From Marinobacter sp. F3R11 (GTDB taxonomy: Bacteria > Pseudomonadota > Gammaproteobacteria > Pseudomonadales > Oleiphilaceae), in the NCBI RefSeq assembly GCF_003318275.1, contig NZ_QOCH01000015.1:850516-914515 (forward strand): 64,000 nucleotides of DNA. Reading direction: 5' to 3'. The notes under the pieces were generated by a model that ran no database searches, was not told the DNA's origin, and worked only from the letters and a program-made list of their open reading frames with translations. The translations under genes were made by a program, and so were the position numbers. Of the stretch, positions 43,843 through 53,964 are shown piece after piece; the stretch's first letter is position 1; each line of letters opens with the position of its first letter.

Positions 43843-44592
43843 ATGTACCGTGAGCGCCTTACTGACACAGAAGTGCGCTCAGAGAGCGCCCGCCGCTTGC
43901 AGCAGCTGTTACTGGATTATCACGATTTCCGGCATGCCAAAGCCGGCCACCGGCTTCTCGAAAGCACTCATGACATCGCAGGCTGGCAAGCCAGCCGCCT
44001 CAAACTGACGCATCAGGATCTCTATCAGCAACCGGCCTACCAGGCTGGCCTTCAGTTTCTGCTCACTGATCTATACGCTCCCGCCAGCATGACCCGGCGT
44101 GACGACAATATAGACCGGGTCTTCCCGAAGATGGTCAAATGGCTACCAGATCACCTGCTGGAAACGCTTTCCGGGCTTGTAGAGCTGAACCTGATCACCC
44201 AACAGCTGGATCTTGAACTGGCTGAACGTCTTGACGAGCGTGATATACAAGCGTCATTTCTGACCACTGAGCAGTACTGCAAGGCGTATCGGGCCAGCCA
44301 GAAACTGGAACAACGCAAAAAACAGGTGATGCTCGTAGCCGATGTGGGACAACAGCTTGACCGCTACGTTCGTAATCGCACACTGGGCTGGCTGTTATCC
44401 ATGAGCCGGACCCCGGCGGAAATGGCCAACCTCAGCGACCTGCACGACTTCCTCCACAGAGGTTATTCCGCTTTCCGGAAAATGGATAAAGTGGACTTGC
44501 TGATTGACAGGCTGGTGGCGCGGGAGCAACGGGTCATGGAGAATATCATCAACGGCCATCCGGAACCCTTCACCCTCCCGGACGACCTGTAA
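43843..44592 (+). CDS. FFLEELY-motif-like conserved protein
   Basis: 249 residues, mostly helical, without signal peptide or membrane segment. The N-terminal part fits a family named after an FFLEELY motif; here the corresponding stretch is LQFLLTDLYAPASMTRRDDNIDR broken by substitutions (FLLTDLY). Function unknown. Its close neighbour across the convergent boundary is a PHA-system protein, and homologues sit near ubiE in Pseudomonas and relatives. GGAG lies about ten bases before the ATG. Confidence 0.7.
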   Translation: MYRERLTDTEVRSESARRLQQLLLDYHDFRHAKAGHRLLESTHDIAGWQASRLKLTHQDLYQQPAYQAGLQFLLTDLYAPASMTRRDDNIDRVFPKMVKWLPDHLLETLSGLVELNLITQQLDLELAERLDERDIQASFLTTEQYCKAYRASQKLEQRKKQVMLVADVGQQLDRYVRNRTLGWLLSMSRTPAEMANLSDLHDFLHRGYSAFRKMDKVDLLIDRLVAREQRVMENIINGHPEPFTLPDDL

Positions 44593-44593
44593 T

Positions 44594-44613
44594 AAAAACC
44601 TGCGTGGCAGGTT
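44594..44613 (-). terminator. Terminator after the PHA-system gene
   Basis: AACCTGC-gtg-GCAGGTT. On the minus strand the stem is followed by TTTTTATT, so it ends the transcript of the small PHA-system gene, whose stop codon lies within the stem. Confidence 0.65.
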
Positions 44614-44890
44614 ACGCCTTCAGAATCTTATCAAGCTGGCTGTTAATCTCCTGCTCAATCCTCGATTTGAAAGGCCGCAGAAGCATACCCAGCTCCAGAT
44701 GCACGTGCAGATCTTCACCGGTAATGTTCAGATGGCCTTTGGCGCCAGAGCGTTTGAACGTCAGATGATCACCTTCCCACTGGTAGTTCACATCAAACTG
44801 GCTGGAGAGATCCTGAGCAAGCGATTCCGCTGCTTCGAGGGCATGATCTTTATCAAGAGAGTGAGTGCGATGTACATCGATTACGGACAT
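44612..44890 (-). CDS. Small polyhydroxyalkanoic acid system protein
   Basis: 92 residues, matching the PHA granule-associated regulator-like family (a small protein encoded next to pha genes and ubiE in Pseudomonas). N-terminus SVIDVHRTHSLDKDHALEAAESLAQDL, then an acidic beta-strand region (GEDLHVHLELGMLLRPFKSRIEQEI). No pha synthase or depolymerase gene is in the window. AAGAGA precedes the ATG. Cytoplasmic; function not established. Confidence 0.85.
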   Translation of the reverse strand: MSVIDVHRTHSLDKDHALEAAESLAQDLSSQFDVNYQWEGDHLTFKRSGAKGHLNITGEDLHVHLELGMLLRPFKSRIEQEINSQLDKILKA

Positions 44891-44958
44891 GAATCAGTTT
44901 TCTCTTCAAAATTGAACAGTTTTTATAGTGTAAGGCGGTATTAAACGACTAGCCACCC

Positions 44959-44994
44959 TTGTAGCAACCCCGTCAACCGTTAGAATACGGGGTT
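44959..44994 (+). promoter_or_regulatory. Promoter with overlapping inverted repeat before ubiE
   Basis: TTGTAG (44959-44964) and TAGAAT (44981-44986) are spaced 16 bases, a plausible sigma-70 promoter 30-60 bases before ubiE. The -10 box lies in the loop of an inverted repeat AACCCCGT (44966-44973) and ACGGGGTT (44987-44994), which could be an operator. Confidence 0.45.
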
Positions 44995-45017
44995 CAGATT
45001 CTGACAGGACATGCCCC

Positions 45018-45800
45018 ATGAGCGAGCAACAAACGCCAGCCAGCCCCGGCAACGGCCAGGACGACGTAACCCACTTTGGTTTCAGCAACGTACCAAAGAG
45101 CCAGAAAGCTGGCCAGGTAGCGGAAGTGTTTCACAGTGTCGCGGGCAAATACGACCTCATGAATGATCTGATGTCCATGGGTGTCCACCGGTTATGGAAA
45201 CGTTTTACCATTGAGCTTTCCGGCGTGCGGCCGGGCCATCAGGTTCTGGACATTGCCGGCGGAACCGGCGACCTGACAATGAAGTTTTCCGATCTGGTGG
45301 GAAGTGAAGGCAAGGTGATTCTCGCCGACATCAACGCCTCCATGCTGCAGGTTGGCCGCAGCCGCCTGACCGATCGTGGTTACGCAGGCAATATTGAGTA
45401 TGTACAGGCAGATGCCGAACACCTTCCGTTCCCGGACAACAACTTCAACGCTGTATCCATTGCCTTCGGTCTGCGTAACGTAACCGACAAGGATCAGGCT
45501 TTACGTGACATGACCCGCGTACTGAAGCCCGGTGGCAAACTGATGGTGCTTGAGTTTTCCAAGCCTACCAATCCGCTGCTCAGCAAAGTCTATGACGCCT
45601 ATTCATTCAAAGCACTGCCACTGATGGGCCAGCTCATTGCAGGCGATAGTGAGAGCTACAAATATCTTGCCGAGTCTATCCGCATGCACCCGGATCAGGA
45701 CACACTCAAAAGCATGATGGAAGACGCAGGTCTGGTGAACTGCAAATACTACAATATGACCGGCGGCATTGTTGCCCTGCACGTGGGAATCAAACCCTGA
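45018..45800 (+). CDS. ubiE: Ubiquinone/menaquinone C-methyltransferase UbiE
   Basis: 260 residues. A SAM-dependent enzyme that methylates the benzoquinol ring in ubiquinone synthesis. The SAM site is [15 protein letters not shown], and the UbiE signature [18 protein letters not shown] and MVLEFSKPT are present. First gene of ubiE-ubiJ-ubiB with overlapping ends, as in other gammaproteobacteria. Supplies quinone for the malate and alcohol oxidation chains in this window. Confidence 0.97.
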   Translation: MSEQQTPASPGNGQDDVTHFGFSNVPKSQKAGQVAEVFHSVAGKYDLMNDLMSMGVHRLWKRFTIELSGVRPGHQVLDIAGGTGDLTMKFSDLVGSEGKVILADINASMLQVGRSRLTDRGYAGNIEYVQADAEHLPFPDNNFNAVSIAFGLRNVTDKDQALRDMTRVLKPGGKLMVLEFSKPTNPLLSKVYDAYSFKALPLMGQLIAGDSESYKYLAESIRMHPDQDTLKSMMEDAGLVNCKYYNMTGGIVALHVGIKP

Positions 45801-46441
45801 TGTTCCCCGGCCCGACCCTGCTTACGGCGGTAACCGCCATAATCGAGCGGGCACTGAACGAGGCCCTGGAACTGGATCCCGCCGGGCAACAGGCGCTACT
45901 GGATGCTCTTGAGGGGCCGGTACAGTTCCGCATCACAGAGCCGGTTTCACTAACCCTGTCTCTGCACCGCGCCGGCCAGCGTGTACAGGTACACGGCCAG
46001 CCAGCAGAAGAGCCATCCCTTGAAATCAGCGGCAGGCCCCTGGCTTTTGCGGCACTGGCCACCGGTGACAACCGCGTGTTCACAGACAAGCGGCTCGAAG
46101 TTACCGGTGATACAGGCCTCGCACACCAGTTTCAGCGCGCTCTGGATCAACTGAACCCGGACTGGGAAGCCTCCATGGCAGGGCATATTGGTGATATACC
46201 AGCCCATTTTATCGGCAAGCGCATTCGCAATGCCGTGAGCTGGAGCCGACAGGCTATCCGTACTTTGAACGCCAATATCGAAGAATACCTGCATGAGGAA
46301 AGCCGCGCGCTGCCCGGCCGTCGTGAACTGGAAGCCACATTCGAAGATATCGACATGCTCAGCCTGCGCACAGAGCGCCTGGAAGCTCGCATAAGCCTGA
46401 TCACAAATCGTGGCACCACTGACAAACCGGAGACTCCGTGA
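45800..46441 (+). CDS. ubiJ: Ubiquinone biosynthesis accessory factor UbiJ
   Basis: 213 residues with an N-terminal SCP2-type lipid-binding domain (about 10-115) and a C-terminal helical part. UbiJ organises the soluble Ubi complex and binds ubiquinone intermediates through its SCP2 domain. Its ATG overlaps the ubiE stop by one base (TGATG), and its end overlaps the GTG of ubiB. Position and size identify it. Confidence 0.9.
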   Translation: MFPGPTLLTAVTAIIERALNEALELDPAGQQALLDALEGPVQFRITEPVSLTLSLHRAGQRVQVHGQPAEEPSLEISGRPLAFAALATGDNRVFTDKRLEVTGDTGLAHQFQRALDQLNPDWEASMAGHIGDIPAHFIGKRIRNAVSWSRQAIRTLNANIEEYLHEESRALPGRRELEATFEDIDMLSLRTERLEARISLITNRGTTDKPETP

Positions 46442-48081
46442 CCCGTCTGCAACGCCTGTTCCGAATTGCCTGGGTATTCTGCCGTTACCGGCTTGACACC
46501 TTTCTGCCTCTGGCAGAGCTTCCCGGGCCGTTAAAGATCTTCTTCCTGCTTGCGCCCTGGCACCTGTTTCCTCAACCAAAACTCAGCCGTGGCGATCGCC
46601 TGCGCCTGGCTCTGGAAGAACTCGGGCCGGTATTCGTCAAGTTTGGCCAGATTCTGTCTACCCGTCGTGATCTCCTGCCTGACGACATGGCGGAATCACT
46701 CAAAACCCTCCAGGATCGCGTCCCGCCCTTCCCCAGTGACGCAGCCCGTAACATTATTGAAACCTCCCTGGGCGCTCCGGTATCTGAACTGTTCAAAGAG
46801 TTCAGCGCAGACCCCATGGCATCCGCCTCGGTAGCCCAGGTTCATGCTGCCACCCTGTTGAACGGCCAGGAAGTTGTTGTAAAGGTGCTACGCCCGGGCA
46901 TAGAAAAAGTGATCCGGCAGGATCTCGCCCTGATGTACCTGATGGCCAATCTGCTGGAGAAATACTGGACAGAAGGCAAGCGCCTGCACCCGGTAGAAGT
47001 GGTTGAAGATTATGACGCTACTATCCACGACGAACTGGACCTGCAGCGCGAAGCCGCCAATGCCAGCCAGTTACGCCGGAATTTCGAAAACTCTTCGCTG
47101 ATATACATTCCCTTTATCGACTGGGACTATACCCGCAAGTCAGTCTTGGTGATGGAGCGTATCCACGGCATCCCCATTGCCGATGTTCCTGCCCTGAAAG
47201 CGGCGGGAGTCAACCTGAAGGTTCTGGCCGAGAAAGGGGTTGAGATCTTCTTTACCCAGGTATTCCGTGACAGCTTCTTCCACGCAGACATGCACCCGGG
47301 GAACATCTTTGTAGACGTCAGCAACCCTGCCGACCCGAAATACATTGCCATTGATTTCGGTATTGTCGGCACCCTTGCACCGGACGACCAGAGCTATCTG
47401 GCGCGTAATCTGCTGGCTTTCTTCCGCAGGGACTACAGGCAAGTAGCGCAGCTTCATATCCAGTCTGGCTGGGTACCACCCGATACCCGGGTAAACGAGT
47501 TTGAAGCCGCTATCCGCACCGTATGTGAGCCGATTTTTGAAAAACCCCTCAAGGATATTTCCTTCGGCCACTTCCTGCTCCGGCTGTTTCAAACCGCCCG
47601 CCGGTTCAACATGGAAGTCCAGCCGCAACTGGTGTTGCTGCAAAAAACCCTGCTGAATGTGGAAGGCCTCGGCCGCCAGCTGTATCCGGAACTCGACCTC
47701 TGGAGCACTGCCCAGCCATTCCTGGAAAGCTGGATGCACAAACGAATCGGACCCTCAGGCCTGATCAAATCCCTTCAGACCCACTTACCCTCGTGGCTGG
47801 AACAATCACCGGAAATGCCGCAACTGGTCCACGATGCCCTGCTACAGTTGCGCAGCTCCGGCCCCACCGAAAAACAGAACCAGGATGCACTGGCGCTACT
47901 GCGGGAACAGCAACACCGAACGGATCGGCGCTGGCGCCGCGGGATTACTGCTATGGTACTGGTTGCTGCCGCCATCATAGGGACTCAGCCAGAAGCCCTC
48001 ACATGGGTACAAAGTGTACCCCTCTGGAGCTGGGCGCTGTTGGTTGCCGCCGGGGGGTTGGTCTTGCGGGGTGGCCGCTGA
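46438..48081 (+). CDS. ubiB: UbiB atypical kinase for ubiquinone biosynthesis
   Basis: 547 residues. The ABC1/ADCK kinase-like core has [16 protein letters not shown] (KxGQ), [11 protein letters not shown] in place of a normal glycine-rich loop, and HADMHPGN and IDFG for ATP and metal binding. Two C-terminal hydrophobic helices (about 500-520 and 525-543) anchor it to the membrane. It supports ubiquinone synthesis, probably as an ATPase. Translation starts at GTG 46438, overlapping the ubiJ stop. Confidence 0.96.
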   Translation: MTRLQRLFRIAWVFCRYRLDTFLPLAELPGPLKIFFLLAPWHLFPQPKLSRGDRLRLALEELGPVFVKFGQILSTRRDLLPDDMAESLKTLQDRVPPFPSDAARNIIETSLGAPVSELFKEFSADPMASASVAQVHAATLLNGQEVVVKVLRPGIEKVIRQDLALMYLMANLLEKYWTEGKRLHPVEVVEDYDATIHDELDLQREAANASQLRRNFENSSLIYIPFIDWDYTRKSVLVMERIHGIPIADVPALKAAGVNLKVLAEKGVEIFFTQVFRDSFFHADMHPGNIFVDVSNPADPKYIAIDFGIVGTLAPDDQSYLARNLLAFFRRDYRQVAQLHIQSGWVPPDTRVNEFEAAIRTVCEPIFEKPLKDISFGHFLLRLFQTARRFNMEVQPQLVLLQKTLLNVEGLGRQLYPELDLWSTAQPFLESWMHKRIGPSGLIKSLQTHLPSWLEQSPEMPQLVHDALLQLRSSGPTEKQNQDALALLREQQHRTDRRWRRGITAMVLVAAAIIGTQPEALTWVQSVPLWSWALLVAAGGLVLRGGR

Positions 48082-48208
48082 GCCATGCTTTAAACACAAC
48101 CGGGGGAAATTCAGGCAACTGATGGTTTCATTATGCTCAGCCCTGAATATAATCAATCCTTGAGCCCGACCCCCAAAACCATCCTCGTATTAGAAGTGGA
48201 GTTCATTT

Positions 48209-48589
48209 ATGCAGCCAAAAGACATCGTGGCTCAGTTCATCGCTGAGATACATGCCCAGCGTTTTGACAACGCAAAGACCTTACTGGTTGCAGAAGGTTT
48301 TGAGTATGTGGGCCCGAATATGCGCTTCCTGAGCCCGGATGACATGATGTCTTATCAGTTCGGTATGGCGGCCATACAGAAAGACCTGATTCTTCGCCAG
48401 CTCAGCGCCGACGGCGAACACGTATTCGCGATTCTGGACTATCAGACCAACTTTGAACCGATCGGAGATGTGCGGCTGGCACTCTGGTTCCGTGTCCAGG
48501 ATGATAAAATCCAGACGATTGAAGCTTTCTATAATGCCGCAGTGGTTGAAAACATGCTGGGGGGTAACCTGCCTTCAGCAGTAAAATAA
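48209..48589 (+). CDS. NTF2-like (SnoaL-fold) small protein
   Basis: 126 residues with the pattern of the NTF2/SnoaL fold: an N-terminal helix pair (MQPKDIVAQFIAEIHAQRFDNAKTLL starts it), then strands ending FRVQDDKIQTIEAFYNAA. Such proteins bind or convert small molecules, but the function here is unknown. It stands alone between ubiB and hisI. GGAG lies upstream of the ATG. Confidence 0.7.
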   Translation: MQPKDIVAQFIAEIHAQRFDNAKTLLVAEGFEYVGPNMRFLSPDDMMSYQFGMAAIQKDLILRQLSADGEHVFAILDYQTNFEPIGDVRLALWFRVQDDKIQTIEAFYNAAVVENMLGGNLPSAVK

Positions 48590-48756
48590 TCCCTGCCCGG
48601 GCCCGATAAACCTGCCAGCACAATATTGTTCAGCGATGACGGCTTAACCATGTCAGAATTACCAGCTTCAGGGTTCTGAACAGCGCCAATGTTTCTGCTG
48701 CCGTTCACTCGGGAAAACCTGAGAAAACAGCGTTCACACGCTCAGGATTCATAAAA

Positions 48757-49173
48757 ATGAAAGATGTACCAGATAATCTGGCCAACCTCGACTGGCTTGA
48801 AGCCATTCAATGGACTGCTGATGGGCTGGTTCCGGCAATTGCCCAGGATGCAGCCAGCGGCGACATTCTGATGATGGCCTGGATGAACCGTGAATCGCTT
48901 CAATTAACCGCCGAGGAAGGTCAGGCGGTTTACTGGTCGCGGTCACGGGGTAAACTATGGCGCAAAGGTGAAACCTCCGGGCACCAGCAAATAGTAAAAG
49001 ATATTCGCCTCGACTGTGATGCAGATGTGATATTACTGAAAGTTGAGCAAAAAGGCGGGATTGCCTGCCATACGGGCCGGCGTAGCTGTTTTTATCGTTC
49101 TTTGACAGACGGCCAGTGGGTCAGTATTGAACCCGTTATCAAAGATCCGGATGCCATCTATGGCAAAAACTGA
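48757..49173 (+). CDS. hisI: Phosphoribosyl-AMP cyclohydrolase
   Basis: 138 residues. Third step of histidine synthesis. Metal-binding and active-site segments [38 protein letters not shown] and [11 protein letters not shown] are visible. It is followed closely by hisE as separate genes, unlike the fused HisIE of enterobacteria. Confidence 0.96.
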   Translation: MKDVPDNLANLDWLEAIQWTADGLVPAIAQDAASGDILMMAWMNRESLQLTAEEGQAVYWSRSRGKLWRKGETSGHQQIVKDIRLDCDADVILLKVEQKGGIACHTGRRSCFYRSLTDGQWVSIEPVIKDPDAIYGKN

Positions 49174-49185
49174 GGAGTGAGTGCA

Positions 49186-49515
49186 TTGAGCAATGTCCTG
49201 GAAGATCTGACACGGGTTCTGGAAGCCCGGAAATCAGCCGACCCGGAGAAATCCTACGTTGCCAGCCTCCATTCCAAAGGTCTGAACAAGATACTGGAAA
49301 AGGTTGGTGAAGAGTGTACCGAGACTCTGCTGGCCGCCAAAGATGCCGAGCACTCGGGCGACACCCGCGCGGTGATTGGCGAAACTGCGGATCTCTGGTT
49401 TCACAGCATGGTGATGCTTTCTAATCTGGGGCTGACCTCTCAGGATATTCTTGACGAGCTTGCTCGCCGGTTTGACCTTTCCGGCCTGGAAGAAAAAGCC
49501 TCCCGGAGCCAGTAA
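49186..49515 (+). CDS. hisE: Phosphoribosyl-ATP pyrophosphatase
   Basis: 109 residues. Second step of histidine synthesis, a MazG-like all-helical NTP pyrophosphatase ([28 protein letters not shown]). The start is probably TTG 49186, which has GAGGAG eight bases before it; a GTG at 49177 overlaps that ribosome binding site. 12 bases after hisI. Confidence 0.94.
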   Translation: MSNVLEDLTRVLEARKSADPEKSYVASLHSKGLNKILEKVGEECTETLLAAKDAEHSGDTRAVIGETADLWFHSMVMLSNLGLTSQDILDELARRFDLSGLEEKASRSQ

Positions 49516-49605
49516 GGCTGCAAGCCCCCTGATGAGGGTTTCCGCCAAACGTCTCCGGTAGCGTACAATACAAATGAACCGACACTTTACATTGAGGAAC
49601 CCATG

Positions 49606-49842
49606 ATGGGCGGCATAGGTATCTGGCAACTTCTTATCGTTCTGGGCATCGTTATTCTGTTGTTCGGAACAAAAAAACTGCGCAACATCGGCACCGATCT
49701 TGGTGGTGCCATTCGCGGCTTCAAAAAGTCCATGAATGACGAAGACAGCAAACCCGAAAATCCGGATTCTCTGGAAGGTCAGGCCGAAGAACAGACCCGG
49801 CAGGCAGCAGAAGAGAAACCCAAGGATAAAGCCAGCAGCTGA
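49606..49842 (+). CDS. tatA: Sec-independent translocase subunit TatA
   Basis: 78 residues. Single N-terminal membrane helix ([17 protein letters not shown]) followed by the [10 protein letters not shown] hinge, an amphipathic helix and an acidic tail. TatA forms the pore for folded proteins. A GAGGAA ribosome binding site is better spaced from the second of two adjacent ATGs (49603 and 49606). First gene of tatABC. Its known cargo here includes the Tat-signal sulfite dehydrogenase at 4787. Confidence 0.95.
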   Translation: MGGIGIWQLLIVLGIVILLFGTKKLRNIGTDLGGAIRGFKKSMNDEDSKPENPDSLEGQAEEQTRQAAEEKPKDKASS

Positions 49843-49853
49843 GACCAGACAGA

Positions 49854-50264
49854 ATGTTTGATATCGGCTTCCTGGAATTGCTGATCTGCGGCGTTATTGC
49901 GTTGTTGGTACTTGGCCCTGAACGGCTACCAACGGCTGCGCGTGCGGCTGGGCGCTGGATCGGCGGTGCCCGCCGCATGGTGAACCAGTTTACGTCAGAG
50001 CTCGACAACCAGTTGAAGGCCGAAGAGTTCAGGAATGAGCTGCGTAAAGCAGGAGATGTTGGCCTTGATGATGTTCAGAAAACCGTGCGCGGAGCTCTGG
50101 ACGAAGCCAAAAAGTACGAGCATATGATCTTGTCGGGCAAGCCAGAGACCGACAACCAAACTGCGACTGACCACAGCACAGAGGGCGACACCACCGCAGC
50201 CTTGGGTGAGAACAGGCCCGACGAGTCAGACGCCGCGCAAAAACCGTCGGATAAGCCTTCATGA
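49854..50264 (+). CDS. tatB: Sec-independent translocase subunit TatB
   Basis: 136 residues. N-terminal helix with MFDIGFLELLICGVIALLVL and GPERLP, the TatB hallmark, then an amphipathic helix and a long charged tail. It forms the signal-peptide receptor with TatC. It starts 11 bases after tatA and overlaps tatC by four bases. Confidence 0.95.
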   Translation: MFDIGFLELLICGVIALLVLGPERLPTAARAAGRWIGGARRMVNQFTSELDNQLKAEEFRNELRKAGDVGLDDVQKTVRGALDEAKKYEHMILSGKPETDNQTATDHSTEGDTTAALGENRPDESDAAQKPSDKPS

Positions 50265-51073
50265 ATGCAAAAACAGATGGTAAAGAACCGGGCCATCAGA
50301 GTAACAACCAGAGCAGCAATTCCCAGCAACCCGAGATGCCTCTGGTTGAGCATCTTCTGGAACTTCGCAACCGCCTGCTGAAAATGGTTCTGGCTGTGAT
50401 TATCTGCTTTGCAGCCATTTACCCCTTCGCTAACGAACTGTATCTCTGGCTGTCCGAGCCCATCCGCACACTGCTGCCAATCGGCCAGACCATGATTGCA
50501 ACAGACATTACCTCGCCGTTTTTCGCGCCCCTGAAACTGGCCCTGTTCCTCTCGGTGTTTGCCGCGATCCCGGTCATCCTTTATCAGCTCTGGAGCTTCA
50601 TCGCGCCCGGCCTTTATGCCCATGAAAAGCGCCTGGCCTTCCCGCTGCTGTTTACTTCGGTCATTCTGTTCTATCTGGGTGCCGCGTTTGCGTATTACGT
50701 GGTGTTTCCACTGGTATTCGGATTTTTTACCGCCATTGGCCCGGAAGGCATTGTTGAATTGCCGGACATCAGCAGTTATCTGAATTTTGTGCTGAAAATG
50801 TTCTTTGCATTCGGGGTCGCCTTTGAGATCCCTATCGCCACCATTCTGCTTATCCTCAGCGGCATAACAACGCCAGCAGACCTGGCAGCCAAACGGCCTT
50901 ACGTTGTGGTCGCCTGTTTCATCATCGGCATGATGCTGACACCGCCAGACATTATCTCCCAGACGCTTCTGGCCGTCCCCATGTGGATACTGTTTGAGTT
51001 GGGCATTCTGTTCGGCCGGCTGGCCTCCCGTGAGGTATCCGGGCAGGAAGCCGACGAGCCACCAGCCGGATGA
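50261..51073 (+). CDS. tatC: Sec-independent translocase subunit TatC
   Basis: 270 residues, six membrane helices. The N-terminal signal-binding segment MPLVEHLLELRNRLLK is intact, with the loop TSPFFAPLKL and the conserved PPDIISQ near the fifth to sixth helix. The gene overlaps rsmE (ATGA at the end). Confidence 0.97.
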   Translation: MNAKTDGKEPGHQSNNQSSNSQQPEMPLVEHLLELRNRLLKMVLAVIICFAAIYPFANELYLWLSEPIRTLLPIGQTMIATDITSPFFAPLKLALFLSVFAAIPVILYQLWSFIAPGLYAHEKRLAFPLLFTSVILFYLGAAFAYYVVFPLVFGFFTAIGPEGIVELPDISSYLNFVLKMFFAFGVAFEIPIATILLILSGITTPADLAAKRPYVVVACFIIGMMLTPPDIISQTLLAVPMWILFELGILFGRLASREVSGQEADEPPAG

Positions 51074-51789
51074 ATATAGCGTTACTGTTTGATGAGGATT
51101 TTGTTGCGGAAAATCGCGTGGTGCTTCGCGGGCGCAGGCTGGAACACATCAAATCGGTACTTGGTGCATCCTCTGGCGACCAGTTGCCGGTAGGCCGAGT
51201 AAACGGCCAGATGGGGTTGGGTGAGGTGGTAAACCTCACCGATTCCAAAGCAGAACTGATAGTTGTACTGAATCAGCAACCACCGGCCCCACTGCCCCTC
51301 ACGCTCATAATCGCCATGCCCCGCCCAAAAATGTTTCGCCGCATTCTGCAAACCAGCACGACACTGGGCGTAAAGGACATCTGGCTGATCAACAGCTACA
51401 AGGTCGAGAAAAGCTTCTGGCAAACGCCCTGGCTGTCCGATGAAAACCTGCGGGAAAACATGACTCTCGGGCTGGAGCAGGCAAAAGACACGGTTATGCC
51501 TCGCCTGCACACTCGCAAGCTTTTCAAACCATTCGTGGAAGATGAGTTACCCGCACTACTGCAAGGCAAGCGAGCTCTGGTTGCCCACCCTGGCACTTCC
51601 ACACCCTGCCCTGTCCACGTGAACTGCCCCACGGCGCTGTGCGTCGGCCCGGAAGGCGGTTTCACCCCCTATGAAGTGGACAAGCTGGAAGAAGCGGGGT
51701 GCCAGAGCGTTCATCTGGGGCCGCGTATTCTCCGGATGGAAACGGCTGTTCCTGTTCTCATCAGCCGGCTGTTTGACGCCTGCCTCTGA
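51070..51789 (+). CDS. rsmE: 16S rRNA (uracil-1498-N3)-methyltransferase
   Basis: 239 residues: N-terminal PUA-like domain and a C-terminal SPOUT (knotted) methyltransferase domain with CVGPEGGFTPYEVDKLEEAG and LGPRILRMETAV, the family motifs. It methylates 16S rRNA. The last gene of the tat run, ending one base before the stop of the convergent yedI-like gene. Confidence 0.95.
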   Translation: MNIALLFDEDFVAENRVVLRGRRLEHIKSVLGASSGDQLPVGRVNGQMGLGEVVNLTDSKAELIVVLNQQPPAPLPLTLIIAMPRPKMFRRILQTSTTLGVKDIWLINSYKVEKSFWQTPWLSDENLRENMTLGLEQAKDTVMPRLHTRKLFKPFVEDELPALLQGKRALVAHPGTSTPCPVHVNCPTALCVGPEGGFTPYEVDKLEEAGCQSVHLGPRILRMETAVPVLISRLFDACL

Positions 51790-51790
51790 C

Positions 51791-52711
51791 TCAGGAAGCG
51801 CCGGACCTGCGCTCCCACATCCGCAACAATGGCGTAATCACCACAACCAGCAACGCACCAGCCAGCAAGCCAAACAGGCCATTTGCCAGTGTGGGCACCA
51901 CTGCTGAGGAAACGCCCCCCAAATCCACCGAAAAATGATGGATGGCATCGTAAACCGGCGTTATACCGTGAACCAGGATGCCACCGCCCACCAGGAACAT
52001 GGCAATCGTGCCGAGAATTGACAGGGTTTTCATCAGATAGGGTGCCAGCCAGAGGATACCCCGACCGGTTTTCTGTGCAATAACACCTTCTCTCTGGCTC
52101 AGGTACAGGCCAGCGTCATCCAGTTTCACAATACCGGCAACCAAACCGTAAACCACGACTGTGATCATCGCTGCCACCACGGCCAGTACCACAAACTGCA
52201 TGCCGATACTCTCTCCGGTTACCACGCCGAGGGTTATGGCTATGATCTCAGCGGAAAGGATAAAATCCGTCCGGATAGCGCCTTTTATCTTCTGTTTTTC
52301 CAGCACTTTAAGGTCGGCCCCTGGCTTTTTCAACGCCTCCCTCAGCTCTTCCCTATGCTGCTCATCCTCTTCCGTGTGCAGAAACTTGTGGGCAAGCTTT
52401 TCCGCTCCCTCAAAACACAGAAAAGCCCCACCAAGCATCAATAGTGGTGTAACAAGCCAGGGGACAAAAAAACTGATCGCCACGGCAGCCGGTACAAGGA
52501 TTGCTTTATTAACCATTGAACCTTTGGCCACCGCCCAGACCACTGGCAGCTCACGCGCCGGTTTCACACCGGTTACCTGTTGTGCATTCAGCGCAAGGTC
52601 ATCTCCCAGTACGCCAGCAGTTTTTTTTGTAGCAGCTTTTGTCATCAGGGAGACATCGTCGAGAAGTGTCGCAATGTCATCGAGAAGCGCAAGCAGACTG
52701 GTTCCTGCCAT
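51791..52711 (-). CDS. yedI: YedI-type (DUF808) inner-membrane protein
   Basis: 306 residues. N-terminal helical segment LLALLDDIATLLDDVSLMTKAATKKTAG then several membrane helices, typical of the DUF808/YedI family. Function is unknown; a membrane transport role has been suggested. AAGGAACTGC precedes the ATG. Confidence 0.9.
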   Translation of the reverse strand: MAGTSLLALLDDIATLLDDVSLMTKAATKKTAGVLGDDLALNAQQVTGVKPARELPVVWAVAKGSMVNKAILVPAAVAISFFVPWLVTPLLMLGGAFLCFEGAEKLAHKFLHTEEDEQHREELREALKKPGADLKVLEKQKIKGAIRTDFILSAEIIAITLGVVTGESIGMQFVVLAVVAAMITVVVYGLVAGIVKLDDAGLYLSQREGVIAQKTGRGILWLAPYLMKTLSILGTIAMFLVGGGILVHGITPVYDAIHHFSVDLGGVSSAVVPTLANGLFGLLAGALLVVVITPLLRMWERRSGAS

Positions 52712-52740
52712 CAGTGCAGTTCCTTCATTTTGATAGGGAT

Positions 52741-53964
52741 TTAAGTAATAAGACCCATGGCCTCTGCCGCAATACGGTTTTTAACCGGAGCAACCCCGTC
52801 AAGCCAGCGCATACCGGTATTTCTGAGCCACCTAAACGGCAATTCATCACGGCCGAATAACTGTTTAAAGCCTTCCATGGCAAGCATCATGCTCAGATTG
52901 TCACCCTTACGGCGACGTTGATAACGCGCCAGGACCAGTTCATGCGCAGGACTCAAACCAGAATTCCTTGCCCGGGCCAGTTCTTCCAGTAAAACCCGTA
53001 CATCACCGTATCCCAGGTTGGCACCTTGCCCTGCGAGGGGATGGATGGTGTGGGCAGCATCACCTATCAACACGACACCCTGTGCAACGTAGTCTTTGGC
53101 ATGACGCTGTCTGAGCGGAAACGCAAAACGCCGGGAAACAGCTTCAATGGTGCCGAGCTCGCTTTCAATTGCCTGCTCAAGTTCCGAAACGAAGGCAGTA
53201 TCATCCAACGTCATCAGACGCCGGGCCTCTATAGTGTCCTGTGACCAGACGATAGAGCTGAAATGCTCATCGCCACTTTCCGCAGATAGTGGCAGGAACG
53301 CCAGTGGTCCGGTCTGAGAAAATCGCTGCCAGGCAGTGTACTGGTGGGGCTGAGTTGTACGTACAGTGCAGACAATGGCCTCCTGGTCATAATCCCACTC
53401 ACGGGTTGGCAGCCCGACCCACTGGCGCAATCTGGAGTTGGCTCCGTCGGCAGCAACCACAAGCCGGGCACCGGGCGTGCGACCATCAGAAAGCTCAAGG
53501 TTGCATTGATTGCCATTCAGCGAACACCCCGTAACCTGCACCTTGTCGATCAACTCGACAGAGCTGTTTTCCACAACTTCGAACAGCGCTCTGACCAGAC
53601 TACGGTTTTCAACAATCGTTCCCAGCGCACGGGCCTGCAATTCTGCTGCATCAAAATGGATACGGCCGGTACCGTCTCCGTCCCATACGGTCATCCCCTG
53701 ATAGGGACAATGACGTCCGGCAGCGACACTTTGCCAGGCTCCCAATGATTCCAGCAGCTGCTGACTGGCAACGGAAATAGCACTGACCCGCGGCTCAAAA
53801 TCCGCCACATCTGCTGCCGCAGACGGAGCTTGTAACAGATCTGCGCGATCAGCCGCTTCGATCAGGCCCGTTTTCCACCCCTGCCGGGACAGACCAATAG
53901 CCAGCGCGGTCCCAGTCATGCCCCCGCCTACAACAAGAATGTCGAACACTTCGGGATCATTCAT
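52741..53964 (-). CDS. ubiI: Ubiquinone biosynthesis hydroxylase UbiI
   Basis: 407 residues. A flavin monooxygenase (FAD-binding VVGGGMTGTALAIGL, VVAADGANSRLRQW and GDAAHTIHPLAGQGANLGYGD) that hydroxylates the C5 position in ubiquinone synthesis. It is the second of two related hydroxylases with overlapping ends (ubiH stop/ubiI start ATGA), as in the visC-ubiH arrangement of other gammaproteobacteria. Assignment between UbiI and a close paralogue rests on gene order. Confidence 0.9.
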   Translation of the reverse strand: MNDPEVFDILVVGGGMTGTALAIGLSRQGWKTGLIEAADRADLLQAPSAAADVADFEPRVSAISVASQQLLESLGAWQSVAAGRHCPYQGMTVWDGDGTGRIHFDAAELQARALGTIVENRSLVRALFEVVENSSVELIDKVQVTGCSLNGNQCNLELSDGRTPGARLVVAADGANSRLRQWVGLPTREWDYDQEAIVCTVRTTQPHQYTAWQRFSQTGPLAFLPLSAESGDEHFSSIVWSQDTIEARRLMTLDDTAFVSELEQAIESELGTIEAVSRRFAFPLRQRHAKDYVAQGVVLIGDAAHTIHPLAGQGANLGYGDVRVLLEELARARNSGLSPAHELVLARYQRRRKGDNLSMMLAMEGFKQLFGRDELPFRWLRNTGMRWLDGVAPVKNRIAAEAMGLIT

